Source of the DNA: an uncultured Pseudomonadales bacterium | GTDB lineage: Bacteria > Pseudomonadota > Gammaproteobacteria > Pseudomonadales > Azotimanducaceae | Reading direction: 5' to 3' | DNA length: 64,000 bases | Assembly (NCBI GenBank): GCA_951813515.1 | Contig: OX638346.1 | Location: 2,783,617 to 2,847,616 of the forward strand | Part shown: piece by piece, positions 45,907-55,015 of the stretch | Position numbering within the stretch: the stretch's first letter is position 1 | How the letters are laid out: every line of letters begins with the position of its first letter | Translations under genes and position numbers: made by a program | Notes under the pieces: generated by a model | Database searches by the model: none | What the model saw: the letters and a program-made list of their open reading frames with translations, nothing else | What the model was told of the DNA's origin: nothing

Positions 45907-47607
45907 TTGCCTGAGCTCAACGCTGGTCAGCCGCCCCCGGATCACTACTACGCCGATAATCTGATCGCGTTGATCGAGGGGGTGCGGCGGCAGTACGGGG
46001 ACATGCTGACGACCGAGGAGTCGGAGTTTGGCGAGGGTGTCATCGGGTTGCCGGCGGGGGCGCAACGCTTGCTGGCCCGCCTGATTTCGCGCAAGGGACC
46101 GCTCGTGCGGGTCGACTCCCTGGAGTTTCGGGAAGTCGCCGACACGCCGGCTGCGTTGGAGCGCCTGATCGAGGGCGGGTTCGTGTCCTGGTGTCCGGAA
46201 GCGCCGGCGGGGGACCTGGCCCGGCTGCTCACCCGCGCGGAGTTGGCGCAGTGCTTCGCCGACGCCCGGATTGCCGGGGGCAGTTTGTCCGCCGCCTCGA
46301 CAGTCAATGGAGCAAGTTCGGAAGTCCCGGGCGCCGATTCCGGGTCCCGCGCCGATGCGCCGCCGAGGCCGGCGACCGCCCGCAAGCGCGATTACCTTGA
46401 ATGGATCGAAGGCAGCCTCGCCGACGGCGAGGTGCATCAACGCATCGAGCCGTGCTGCCCTTGGGTCGCCCTCGATATCGGCGAACGGCTCGAACTGTAC
46501 CGCCTGCTCTTTTTCGGGGACCGGAGGCGCGACCTGTCGACCTTCGTCCTGCGCGACCTCGGCCTCGCCCGCTACCCGGAATACGAACTCGGCCGGGAAC
46601 GGCGCCTGTTCGCCGATCGGGCAGCCCTGGACGCCTATGTCGCACTGCTTGGTCTCGGTGACTACGTCCACGAACTCGGCCCGAGGCCTGCCGGCGATAC
46701 CGCGATGCCCGTACTTGAGGCGCTGTGGCGGCCCTTTGAGAACCGCCTCTTCGAGCGCCGCCGCAGCCGCATACTCAACCGGCTCGGCCGGGGGCTCGAA
46801 CGCGCGGGTGAGTTCGACACGGCGCTCGGCTGCTATGCACGGTCCAGCATGGCGCCGGCGCGGGAGCGCAGGACGCGCATCCTGAAGCGCCTCGGGGACG
46901 TCGATGGCGTCGAGCGTCTGCGACGACGGATGCGCGAACGCCCGTTCTGCCCGCAAGAGGCGGATTTTGCCAAGCGCTTCGGAACGCGGCGGCGCCTGGC
47001 GTGGCCCGAAGAGACCGTCGTGCTCGACGTGACGGACATCAACGAAGTCGAGCGGGCTGCGGCCGCGGTTCTCACCGCCGACGAAGGCCGTGCGTGGCAC
47101 CTGGAGAACGCGCTGCCCATGGGGCTCTTCGGTCTCGCCTACTGGGACTGGGTGTTCGCGCCGGTCGAGGGCATGTTCGTCAACGCATTCCAGACCGCCC
47201 CCATCGACCTCTTCTGGCCCGACTTCCTCGAAGCCCGGCGCGACCTGTGCCCGGACCCGCTCGCGGCGGATGACGCGACCCTGCGCGCCGCCATGCTCGA
47301 TGCGTGCCGCACGCATCGGGGAGTGGCGAATCGCCTGGTGGACTGGCGATTCTTCGACCCGGACACGCTCAACGCACTGCTTGAGGGTCTGGGGATGACC
47401 ACGGTGCGGAAACTCATCGCTTTCGTGGCGGCGGATCTCGACAACGCGCGGCGGGGATTTCCGGACCTGACCGTGGTCTACGGTCCCGGGCGTTTCGAAT
47501 TCGTCGAGGTGAAGGGTCCGAACGACCGGCTCCGGGACGATCAGTACCTGTGGATCGGCCGGCTGCGCGCGGCGGGTCTGCCGGTGCGGGTTGCGCGATG
47601 CCGGTGA
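45907..47607 (+). CDS. FAN1-type structure-specific nuclease (VRR-NUC domain)
   Basis: 566 residues. The C-terminal VRR-NUC domain has the PD-(D/E)XK residues in RGFPDLTVVYGPG (about 517) and FEFVEVKGPND (about 533-535), then the Gln/Trp motif DDQYLWIGRL. The N-terminal part resembles bacterial FAN1 proteins (SAP-like and TPR-like helices). Such enzymes cut 5' flaps and process interstrand cross-links. The start is TTG at 45907 (PELNAGQPPPDHYYADN); the longer open frame upstream is array J. It overlaps the next gene by 10 bases, so the two are made together. Confidence 0.9.
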   Translation: MPELNAGQPPPDHYYADNLIALIEGVRRQYGDMLTTEESEFGEGVIGLPAGAQRLLARLISRKGPLVRVDSLEFREVADTPAALERLIEGGFVSWCPEAPAGDLARLLTRAELAQCFADARIAGGSLSAASTVNGASSEVPGADSGSRADAPPRPATARKRDYLEWIEGSLADGEVHQRIEPCCPWVALDIGERLELYRLLFFGDRRRDLSTFVLRDLGLARYPEYELGRERRLFADRAALDAYVALLGLGDYVHELGPRPAGDTAMPVLEALWRPFENRLFERRRSRILNRLGRGLERAGEFDTALGCYARSSMAPARERRTRILKRLGDVDGVERLRRRMRERPFCPQEADFAKRFGTRRRLAWPEETVVLDVTDINEVERAAAAVLTADEGRAWHLENALPMGLFGLAYWDWVFAPVEGMFVNAFQTAPIDLFWPDFLEARRDLCPDPLAADDATLRAAMLDACRTHRGVANRLVDWRFFDPDTLNALLEGLGMTTVRKLIAFVAADLDNARRGFPDLTVVYGPGRFEFVEVKGPNDRLRDDQYLWIGRLRAAGLPVRVARCR

Positions 47608-50021
47608 GCCGCGCTCTCGAGCCGTCGCCCGAAGCGACAAAGGAATGTGCCCGGAACGCACATCCGGCATCCGTCACGGTCGCCGTGCGGGACCTTGCGG
47701 CCTTCGTGCACCGTCGGGGCGACATCCACTACCGCTACACGGGCAGCGCTACCGCCATGGAGGGCATCGGCGCGCAACGGCGCGCGCAACCGGAGCGCGA
47801 GGGATATCGGCGCGAGGTGCCGGTCGAGGCGACGTTCGAGGCGAACGGCGTCAGCCTCCGCATCCGGGGCCGAATTGACGGCATCGACGATGACGCGGGT
47901 CTTGTCGAGGAGTACAAGACGACGCGATCCGACGTCCAAGGCCTCCACGCCCACATCGGCCACCTGCACATGGCCCAGCTCAAGCTGTATGCGGCCCTCG
48001 TGGACACCATGGACGAGCCGCCGGCCCGCCGCCGAGACGCGTGGCGCCTGCGCCTGGTCTACCTGCATCCGGACGATGGCACCGCCATACCTTTCGAAGA
48101 GACGCTCGAATCGGTGGCGCTGGCGGAGTTTCTCGCGCAGACGGTCGCGGACTACACCGGGTGGCTCGCCGAAACAGCGGCGCGGATCAGGCGGCGCGAT
48201 GCGTGTCTCAGCCGGCTGCCGTTCCCGTTCGCCGAGTTTCGGGAAGGTCAGCGGCGCCTCGCTCGCGGCGTCTACAGGACATTTCGGGATCGCGAACAGT
48301 TGCTCGTCGAAGCGCCGACGGGCAGCGGCAAGACGGCGGCCACGGTGTTTTCGGCGTTGCGCTGCATCGGTGATGGCGCGCTCGACCGCATCGTCTACCT
48401 GACGGCGCGCACCACCGGCAAGCAGTCGCCGACCGAGGCCGTGGGACAGTGCGGCGTGGCCGAGCGGGCGTCGATGGTGGTCCTCACGGCGAAACGGGAC
48501 ACCTGCTTCAATCCCGACGTGCCCTGCGACCCGGCATGCTGCCGCTATGCCAGGGGCTACTACGACCGCATGCGGCCGGCGCGCGATGCGCTGCTCGAAG
48601 TGGGCCTGGCGACGCGCGACGCCGTCGAGCGCACCGCCTCGCAACACACCGTCTGTCCGTTCGAACTCAGTCTCGACGCCGCGGCCTGGGCGGACGTCGT
48701 CGTATGCGACTACAACTACGTCTTCGATCCCATCGTCCGGCTCGAGCGCCTGGCCGTGCCGCCGTTTTCGCGCGTCGGTCTGCTGGTGGACGAGGCGCAC
48801 CAGTTGGGTGACCGCGTGCGCGGCATGCTGAGCACGTCCCTCAAGCGATCCGCGGGCAAGCGTGCCCTCGCGGAAAAGCCACCGCCGCGGCTTGTCCGAG
48901 GGCTTCGCGCCATCGACCGCGCGCTCCTGAAGCTCCGGCGCGAGGCAAGCGGTGCTGCGACTCAGAACGACGCCGAGAAGGCGGAATACCGGATCGAAGA
49001 GCCGAGCGCGCTTCTGCGCGCGGTGGATCGGTTGCTTGCGGAGTCCGCAGAGGCCGATCTCGACGCGTACCCGGCGACCCGCGACTTCCTGTTCGACTGT
49101 TTCCGGTTCCAGCAGGGTGCCGCGTGGCGCGACGAGGAGAACTACTGCCACATGCTCGCGACGGAGCGCCGGGACATCGAAGCGCGGATGGTCTGCCTGT
49201 CTCCCGCAGAGCACATCGACACGGTGCTGCGTCGCTACGACGGCGCGGTGCGGTTTTCCGGCACCGTATCGCCGTTGCCGCTGTTCCAGGTCATCCACGG
49301 GCAGGACGCGTCGGGCCGCGCCGGGCGGGTCCGCCTCGACTGGGGCGACAACCTGGGCGTATTCGTGGTCTCCGACGTCTCGACCTACTACCGGGACCGT
49401 ACCGCCTCGCGGGACGCCCTGGCGGGGGTCATCGAAGCGGTGACCGGCGCGGCGCCGGGCAACTACCTTGTCGCTTTCCCGTCGTTCGCCTACCTCGACC
49501 TCGTGGTTCCCCAACTTCGCTGCGTGGCCGAAGTCGTCGCGCAGCGGCCCGGCATGTCAGATGAGGAGAAACGGGCTTTCATTGATCGGCTCTCGAGCAG
49601 GAACGGGACGCCGACCGGTTCCGATGCTCCGGCTTCGTCCGGGTCTCTCATCGGTGCAGCGGTCATGGGCGGCATGTTCGCCGAATCCGTCGACTTCGAC
49701 GGCGGCGCCCTCAGGGGCGTGATCGTCGTCGGCGTCGGACTCGTGCCGCGATCGCTCGAACGCGATCTCATCGGCGAAAGGTTCGGCGCGGACGGCTTCG
49801 ACGTGGCGTATCGTCAGCCGGGCATGACGCGCGTCGCGCAGGCGGCGGGCCGCGCCGTGCGCGGCGCCGAGGATCGGGGGGTCGTGGTGCTTGTCGACCC
49901 GCGTTTTCCGCGCGCTGACTGGGGAGCGTTCTTCCCGCAATACTGGCGCCCGGTCCAAGTCGACAGCGACTCGATCGGCGCCGCCGTCGCTTCCTTCTGG
50001 CACAGCCGGGAACAGCCCTGA
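47598..50021 (+). CDS. DinG/XPD-like ATP-dependent helicase with N-terminal nuclease domain
   Basis: 807 residues. The N-terminal PD-(D/E)XK (RecB-like) domain has RGRIDGIDDDAGLVEEYKTT (about 91-112). The superfamily 2 helicase has Walker A APTGSGKT near 238, DEAH near 397 and four cysteines (CFNPDVPCDPACC and later CPFE) that would hold the Fe-S cluster of the XPD/DinG group. The C-terminal motif GMTRVAQAAGRAVRG is motif VI. Overlap with the FAN1-type gene and shared promoter suggest a joint role in DNA cross-link or flap repair. Confidence 0.9.
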   Translation: MPVSRALEPSPEATKECARNAHPASVTVAVRDLAAFVHRRGDIHYRYTGSATAMEGIGAQRRAQPEREGYRREVPVEATFEANGVSLRIRGRIDGIDDDAGLVEEYKTTRSDVQGLHAHIGHLHMAQLKLYAALVDTMDEPPARRRDAWRLRLVYLHPDDGTAIPFEETLESVALAEFLAQTVADYTGWLAETAARIRRRDACLSRLPFPFAEFREGQRRLARGVYRTFRDREQLLVEAPTGSGKTAATVFSALRCIGDGALDRIVYLTARTTGKQSPTEAVGQCGVAERASMVVLTAKRDTCFNPDVPCDPACCRYARGYYDRMRPARDALLEVGLATRDAVERTASQHTVCPFELSLDAAAWADVVVCDYNYVFDPIVRLERLAVPPFSRVGLLVDEAHQLGDRVRGMLSTSLKRSAGKRALAEKPPPRLVRGLRAIDRALLKLRREASGAATQNDAEKAEYRIEEPSALLRAVDRLLAESAEADLDAYPATRDFLFDCFRFQQGAAWRDEENYCHMLATERRDIEARMVCLSPAEHIDTVLRRYDGAVRFSGTVSPLPLFQVIHGQDASGRAGRVRLDWGDNLGVFVVSDVSTYYRDRTASRDALAGVIEAVTGAAPGNYLVAFPSFAYLDLVVPQLRCVAEVVAQRPGMSDEEKRAFIDRLSSRNGTPTGSDAPASSGSLIGAAVMGGMFAESVDFDGGALRGVIVVGVGLVPRSLERDLIGERFGADGFDVAYRQPGMTRVAQAAGRAVRGAEDRGVVVLVDPRFPRADWGAFFPQYWRPVQVDSDSIGAAVASFWHSREQP

Positions 50022-50041
50022 TATCTGGTAACCTCACCGCC

Positions 50042-51463
50042 ATGCGCAGGCGCACCAAGATCATCTGCACGGTCGGTCCGGCCACCGCGGACTATTCGAT
50101 GCTCGAACGCATGTATGCGGCGGGCATGGATGTCGTGCGGCTGAACATGTCGCATTCGAACCATGAAGAAGCGCTCCGGGTGATCACCTGGATCAAGACC
50201 CTGAACCGGAAGGTCAGGTACCCGGTGCCCCTGCTGCTCGACACGATGGGACCCGAAATCCGGACCGGCGAACTCGATGCGCCGATGCGTCTCGAACCGG
50301 GCAACGAGGTCTACCTGACCGTGGGACCCGCGTCGGAGGAGTATGAGGGCGGTTCGGGTCGGCCGGCGAATGAGATCCATGTCAACTATCCCGAACTGCC
50401 GGAGGCGGTTGGGGTAGGCAATTCGGTGACGCTCGACAACGGCCTCATCAATCTCGAGGTGTTGCAGAAGTCGCCGAGGGGGATTCGCTGCCGCGTGGTG
50501 GATGGCGGCTCCCTCGGCAGTCGCCGTCACATCAACCTGCCGGGGGTGCACGTCAACCTGCCGGCGATCGCAGGCAAGGATCGGGAAGACATCCTGTTCG
50601 GCATGGAACAGGACCTCGACTTCCTGGCGTTGTCGTTCGTGCGGTCCGCCGACGACATAGCGGCGGCGCGGGAACTCCTGGGCAAGAAGACGCTCAAGGT
50701 GATCGCGAAGATCGAGGACCGGGAAGGCCTCGCGAACGTGGAGGAGATTGCTCGCGCCGCCGACGGCGTGATGGTCGCCCGGGGCGACCTCGGCATCGAG
50801 GTCGACATTGCGGTCATGCCCAACATACAGCGCACCCTGGTGCGGACCTGCGCACGGCTGGGCAAACGCTGCGTTGTCGCCACCCACCTGCTGGAGTCCA
50901 TGATCGAGAACCCGATTCCGACCCGCGCCGAAGTGACCGACGTCGCCAATGCCATCTACGAGGGCGTGGACGCGATCATGCTCTCCGGGGAAACCAGCGT
51001 CGGCCGACATCCAGTCCGCTGCGTTGAGCAACTGTCGCGTATCGCCGCCGCCAGCGAACAGCTTCCGGGCCTCGGCTTCGCCGCCGACTTCATCGCCGAT
51101 ACGGACAAGCATCACGTCGCCAAGGCCGCGGCCGGATTGGCCGAGGCGATCGGTGCCGCCGGCATCGTCGTCATTACCCGGCGCGGCGTGATGGTCGACC
51201 TGGTCACGAGTTGCCAGCCGCCGACCGTGCCCATATTCGCGTTCTCGAACAATAGCCAGACGCGCCGGAGGCTGATGCTGAACCGGGGCGTGTTTTCGCA
51301 CCGCACCGCCTTCTCGACCGTGCCCGAGAAGACGATCCAGACGGCGCTCAACGTATTGCAGGAGCGGGAGAGTATTCCGCCGGAGGAGCGCGTCGTGGTG
51401 ATATCCGACGTGCTCGCCCAGGCGCGGGTCGATGCGATCCAGATTCGCGCCGTGGGTGGTTAG
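50042..51463 (+). CDS. pyk: Pyruvate kinase
   Basis: Last glycolytic step, phosphoenolpyruvate plus ADP to pyruvate plus ATP. 473 residues with the N-terminus TKIICTVGPAT, the active-site motif KVIAKIEDREGLAN (catalytic Lys), MVARGDLGIEV, and the C-terminal domain. The ATG at 50042 follows the helicase by 20 bases. Product length and motifs are normal. Confidence 0.96.
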   Translation: MRRRTKIICTVGPATADYSMLERMYAAGMDVVRLNMSHSNHEEALRVITWIKTLNRKVRYPVPLLLDTMGPEIRTGELDAPMRLEPGNEVYLTVGPASEEYEGGSGRPANEIHVNYPELPEAVGVGNSVTLDNGLINLEVLQKSPRGIRCRVVDGGSLGSRRHINLPGVHVNLPAIAGKDREDILFGMEQDLDFLALSFVRSADDIAAARELLGKKTLKVIAKIEDREGLANVEEIARAADGVMVARGDLGIEVDIAVMPNIQRTLVRTCARLGKRCVVATHLLESMIENPIPTRAEVTDVANAIYEGVDAIMLSGETSVGRHPVRCVEQLSRIAAASEQLPGLGFAADFIADTDKHHVAKAAAGLAEAIGAAGIVVITRRGVMVDLVTSCQPPTVPIFAFSNNSQTRRRLMLNRGVFSHRTAFSTVPEKTIQTALNVLQERESIPPEERVVVISDVLAQARVDAIQIRAVGG

Positions 51464-51584
51464 CACGCCGGCCGAACCTCGGGTAAGCTGGCAGCGCACC
51501 GAACGGCGATTGATGGCCATGCGCAGACTTCGCCTTCTTGCAGGAAAACGCCCGCCGCGTTCGCTTCGCGGGAAGCGCCGCGCA

Positions 51585-52481
51585 ATGTCTCTTCGCGCCC
51601 TGTTGTGGACCGCGCCCCTCCTGCTGGCCACCGTCGCCGATGCCGCCGTGCGGCGCATTGAACTGTCGAACGGGGACGTCTACGAAGGCGAAGTGGTGAA
51701 CGGCGTCCGATCGGGGTTCGGGACCTACATCACTGCCGCTGGCCACCGCTACTCGGGGTATTTCGAGAACAACAGGATGCACGGCGAGGGCGCCTTCTAC
51801 TGGCCCGACGAGCGGGTTTTCGAGGGCACCTTCGTCAACGGCCTGCGCAATGGCCAGGGCACCCTCGCCTGGCCTGATGGTCGCGTTTTCGAGGGCGCCT
51901 TCGTCAATGACCGGCGCCACGGACAGGGCCGGCTGACGTGGCCGAACGGCAACGTCTACACCGGCGAGTTCCGCAACAATGCGATCACCGGGCGCGGCAC
52001 GCTCGTCTGGGAAAACCAGGATGTCTACGCAGGCCAGTTTGTCGCCGGGGAGCGAACCGGCTGGGGCGATCAGAGGTGGCATAACGGCAACCGCTACATT
52101 GGCGAGTTCGAGGCGAACCGGCGCCACGGCCGCGGCGCGTATTACTGGCGCGACGGGACCGTGTATCGCGGGCAGTTCGTGGACAACCGGATGCAGGGCT
52201 TCGGCGTCAAGCTCACGCCCGACGGCGAGCGCTACTTCCAGAGCTGGCGCGACGGCGAACTGGTGAACGAGGCGCCCATCGCGGCGAACCCGCGCTGCGA
52301 ACTGATGCTGGATGGCGTGCCCTGGATGTTCGCGAGCAACGACTGCATCAACGGTCGCGCCCACGGCACCGGCATCGCCGTGCGCGTGGACGGCCAGGCG
52401 TACGTGGACAACGGGCGTTTCGTCCTCGGCCACATGGTCGCCGGCGAAGTGCACGTGCTGCTGGCGCAGGACGACGGCTAG
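51585..52481 (+). CDS. Exported MORN-repeat protein
   Basis: 298 residues with a signal peptide (MSLRALLWTAPLLLATVADA). At least eight MORN units of the YxGxFxxxxxxGxGxxxW type follow, for example YEGEVVNGVRSGFGTY and YTGEFRNNAITGRGTLVW. The final segment is a small C-terminal domain with two cysteines. MORN repeats usually serve as scaffolds or lipid contacts. The ATG at 51585 is chosen for the signal peptide; longer in-frame starts exist (51513, 51432). Three bases separate it from the kinase gene, suggesting co-expression. Confidence 0.85.
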   Translation: MSLRALLWTAPLLLATVADAAVRRIELSNGDVYEGEVVNGVRSGFGTYITAAGHRYSGYFENNRMHGEGAFYWPDERVFEGTFVNGLRNGQGTLAWPDGRVFEGAFVNDRRHGQGRLTWPNGNVYTGEFRNNAITGRGTLVWENQDVYAGQFVAGERTGWGDQRWHNGNRYIGEFEANRRHGRGAYYWRDGTVYRGQFVDNRMQGFGVKLTPDGERYFQSWRDGELVNEAPIAANPRCELMLDGVPWMFASNDCINGRAHGTGIAVRVDGQAYVDNGRFVLGHMVAGEVHVLLAQDDG

Positions 52482-52487
52482 ATTTTG

Positions 52488-54707
52488 GTGGAGATTGACG
52501 GCTTCAGGATTCAGCGGGAGGTCGGTCGCGGGGCGGCTTCAATCGTCTACCTCGCCACCTGGGGAGCGATCGGCCGCGAAGTCGCGCTGAAAGTCGCGGC
52601 GGGCGACGCGGCGCACGACCCGGATACCAGGCGGCGCTTCTCGCGGGAATACGATCTCGCCTCCCGGGTCGACGATCCCAACGTCGTCAAGGTATACGAA
52701 GCCGGTACGGGCATCTTGCCGTACATAGCAATGGAGTACCTCGATGGTGGAGACCTGATCGCGCGCCTGGGCCGGGGCATGTCCGCAGGCGATGCCGTGC
52801 GCATCGTGAAACAGGTCGCCCTGGCGCTCGATGCCCTGCGCGGTCATGGCATCGTGCATCGCGACGTAAAACCGGAGCACATCCTGTTTCGGGGTCGGGA
52901 CGAAGCGGTGCTGACGGATTTCGGTATCGCGTCAGAGGCGGGGGCAGCGGCGTCCGCTTCGACGATTGCCGGCACCTCCCGCTACATGAGTCCTGAACAG
53001 GCGGCGGGCCGAGCCGTGGACAGCCGGTCGGACCTGTACAGCCTCGGCGTCGTCTTCCACCTCATGTTGACCGGCGAGGTTCCCGGCGCGTCAGGCGACG
53101 GCGACCTCGCCGCGGGAACCCCGGTCGCACGTTTGCCGGCGCCGGTGTCCGCGTATCAGGACGTGGTGGACCGGTGGCTTTCGAAGGACCCGGACGCGCG
53201 GTTTCAGACCGGCGCGGACGTGGTCCTTGCGCTCGATGCCGTCGCGGTGCCGGATTCGACGCCGATTCCCCCGGCGCGGGTTGACCCCGTGTCCACCGTG
53301 GAGGTTCGCTCCGTGGCGGGGTCGGCGTTCGCGACGCCGGCGATTCGGGTGGAGAGAGAGCGCGCGCCGCGCCGTCGGGCCGCTTCCGCCGCTTTCGCGT
53401 CGATGATCGTGCTCGCCATCGGGCTGGCGGGGTATTTCGGTGTCGCCGAGCGGGCCGCGATCGCGGATTTCCTGGCGCGCACGGGGTTGACGGAGGATGT
53501 CTCGGCGACGGCGGCATGGAAGCGGGCCGAGGCATTGCGTAGTGATCCGAACCAATCCCTCGCTTCCGTTGTGGCCGCTTACCGGCGGGTGCTCGACAGC
53601 GACCCGGAGCACGCCGGCGCGCTGGAAATCCTGTCGACCGTTGCCGCCGCCTGGAAGACCGATATCGACCTTGCGCTCCAGTCTGACGACCTCGCGCTGG
53701 CGGAGGCCAAGCTGAACGAGTCCCTCGGCGTGTTTCCGGAGGACCAGGAACTCACGGTGATGTTCGAGCGGTTGTCCGATAGGAGCCGGGCAGATTCGAT
53801 CATGCAGAGCACCAACGCGTTGCTCGCAAGCCAGGGCATGTCGCACGAACCGTCGGCGTCTTCCGCCATACAGGCCTACCACGAGGTGCTGCAGCGCCTG
53901 CCGGAGTATGCCGAGGCGCAGGCGCGCCTGAACGAAATCGCGGGGCACTACTCGGGGTTGGCGGAACGCGCGGTGCTGGAAGGCGATGTCCCGGGCGCCA
54001 TGGACAAGCTCGGGCGCGCCGTCGCCGCCAACCCGGTCCATCCCGCGCTGGAAAGCGTGCGTGCCCAGATCGCCCAGGCCGCCACGCTGCAAGCGGAAAT
54101 CGACGAACTCCTGAACAGGGCCAGCGCATACCGGGCGGCCTCGGCGCTGGTCGAGCCGCCGGAAGCGAACGCGGCGGAGATCTATCACCGCGTTCTGGCC
54201 ACGGATCGGGACAATGCCGTTGCCCAGCAGGGCTTGCTCGAGATCGCCGCCAGCGTGCTCGCGCAGTTCGGGGAATTCCTCGACGCGGGCAATTTCGAGG
54301 GCGCCAAGCGCCTCGCCGACCGGGCCTCCGTCGTGGGGCTCGGGGAGGTGCCGGTGAGCGAGATGCGCTCGCGCTACGATGCCGAAATCGAGCGTCGAGA
54401 GACCGTCGCGCAACTCCTGGCCGAGGCCCACGCACTGTTCGCGGACGGTTGGCTCACGCTGCCCGCCGACGGTGGCGTCGTCCCCAAGCTGCGGGAAGTG
54501 CTCCGGCTTGATCCGGGCAACATCGCGGCGACGCAGTTGCTGACGCGCACCGCCGAGGCTCTCGCGGATGCCGCGAAGGACGCGCATGAGTTCGGCTTCG
54601 CCGACGATGCCCGGCTGTACCTGGACCTGGCGTTGACGGTCACCCCCGATGTGGACGAGTGGCGCGACCTGCGGGAGGCCTGGGCCACCTCCGCCGATGC
54701 CGGCTGA
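52488..54707 (+). CDS. Membrane Ser/Thr protein kinase with periplasmic helical repeats
   Basis: 739 residues. Kinase domain about 5-260: glycine loop VGRGAASIVYLAT, VALKV lysine, catalytic loop HRDVKPEHI (Asp126), DFGIAS and the MSPEQAAG activation-segment end. A transmembrane helix is near 303-325. The rest is alpha-helical TPR-like repeats (AAYRRVLDSDPEHAGA, YHRVLATDRDNAVA), presumably periplasmic, so it may sense envelope signals. GTG at 52488 is preferred; a TTG one codon earlier also reads. Pairs with the MORN gene. Confidence 0.92.
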   Translation: MEIDGFRIQREVGRGAASIVYLATWGAIGREVALKVAAGDAAHDPDTRRRFSREYDLASRVDDPNVVKVYEAGTGILPYIAMEYLDGGDLIARLGRGMSAGDAVRIVKQVALALDALRGHGIVHRDVKPEHILFRGRDEAVLTDFGIASEAGAAASASTIAGTSRYMSPEQAAGRAVDSRSDLYSLGVVFHLMLTGEVPGASGDGDLAAGTPVARLPAPVSAYQDVVDRWLSKDPDARFQTGADVVLALDAVAVPDSTPIPPARVDPVSTVEVRSVAGSAFATPAIRVERERAPRRRAASAAFASMIVLAIGLAGYFGVAERAAIADFLARTGLTEDVSATAAWKRAEALRSDPNQSLASVVAAYRRVLDSDPEHAGALEILSTVAAAWKTDIDLALQSDDLALAEAKLNESLGVFPEDQELTVMFERLSDRSRADSIMQSTNALLASQGMSHEPSASSAIQAYHEVLQRLPEYAEAQARLNEIAGHYSGLAERAVLEGDVPGAMDKLGRAVAANPVHPALESVRAQIAQAATLQAEIDELLNRASAYRAASALVEPPEANAAEIYHRVLATDRDNAVAQQGLLEIAASVLAQFGEFLDAGNFEGAKRLADRASVVGLGEVPVSEMRSRYDAEIERRETVAQLLAEAHALFADGWLTLPADGGVVPKLREVLRLDPGNIAATQLLTRTAEALADAAKDAHEFGFADDARLYLDLALTVTPDVDEWRDLREAWATSADAG

Positions 54708-54796
54708 CCTTCGGGCTGTCGTGGCGCGAAGCCTGGACGAGCCGGAGCGGGTTGGCGTAACGTGCCTGTCCTTGGCCGGGAACGAATGGGGGCCGC

Positions 54797-54985
54797 ATGG
54801 CTCAATTGGACATCGCCGAGTGCATAGACCAGACCTGTCCCTGGTCCGGGGAGCCCGTGCAGCCAGACTCGCTGACCGAGTATGGCGGCCATTTGGTCGG
54901 GTTCTGCAACACCGGTTGCCGTGAGCAGTTCGAGACTGCCATCGGGCGCTTCGAGGAGGCCAAGGCGTCGAAGGGCCTCCGGTAA
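54797..54985 (+). CDS. Small four-cysteine metal-binding protein (YHS-like)
   Basis: 62 residues with Cys9, Cys14 (in CPWSG), Cys37 and Cys41 (FCNTGC). The spacing resembles YHS/TRASH-type treble-clef metal sites. The role is unknown; similar small proteins occur singly in proteobacteria. The ATG is the only sensible start. Lies between the kinase and DUF2891 genes. Confidence 0.7.
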   Translation: MAQLDIAECIDQTCPWSGEPVQPDSLTEYGGHLVGFCNTGCREQFETAIGRFEEAKASKGLR

Positions 54986-55015
54986 CAACCGCTCGAAGAC
55001 GAGGTCCGTAAGGCC

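Noticed and set aside
45853-47670. 605-codon minus-strand frame opposite the FAN1-type gene
   Set aside because: Antisense shadow; VRR-NUC catalytic motifs are on the plus strand.
47541-49514. 657-codon minus-strand frame opposite the helicase
   Set aside because: Antisense shadow of a gene with clear helicase motifs.
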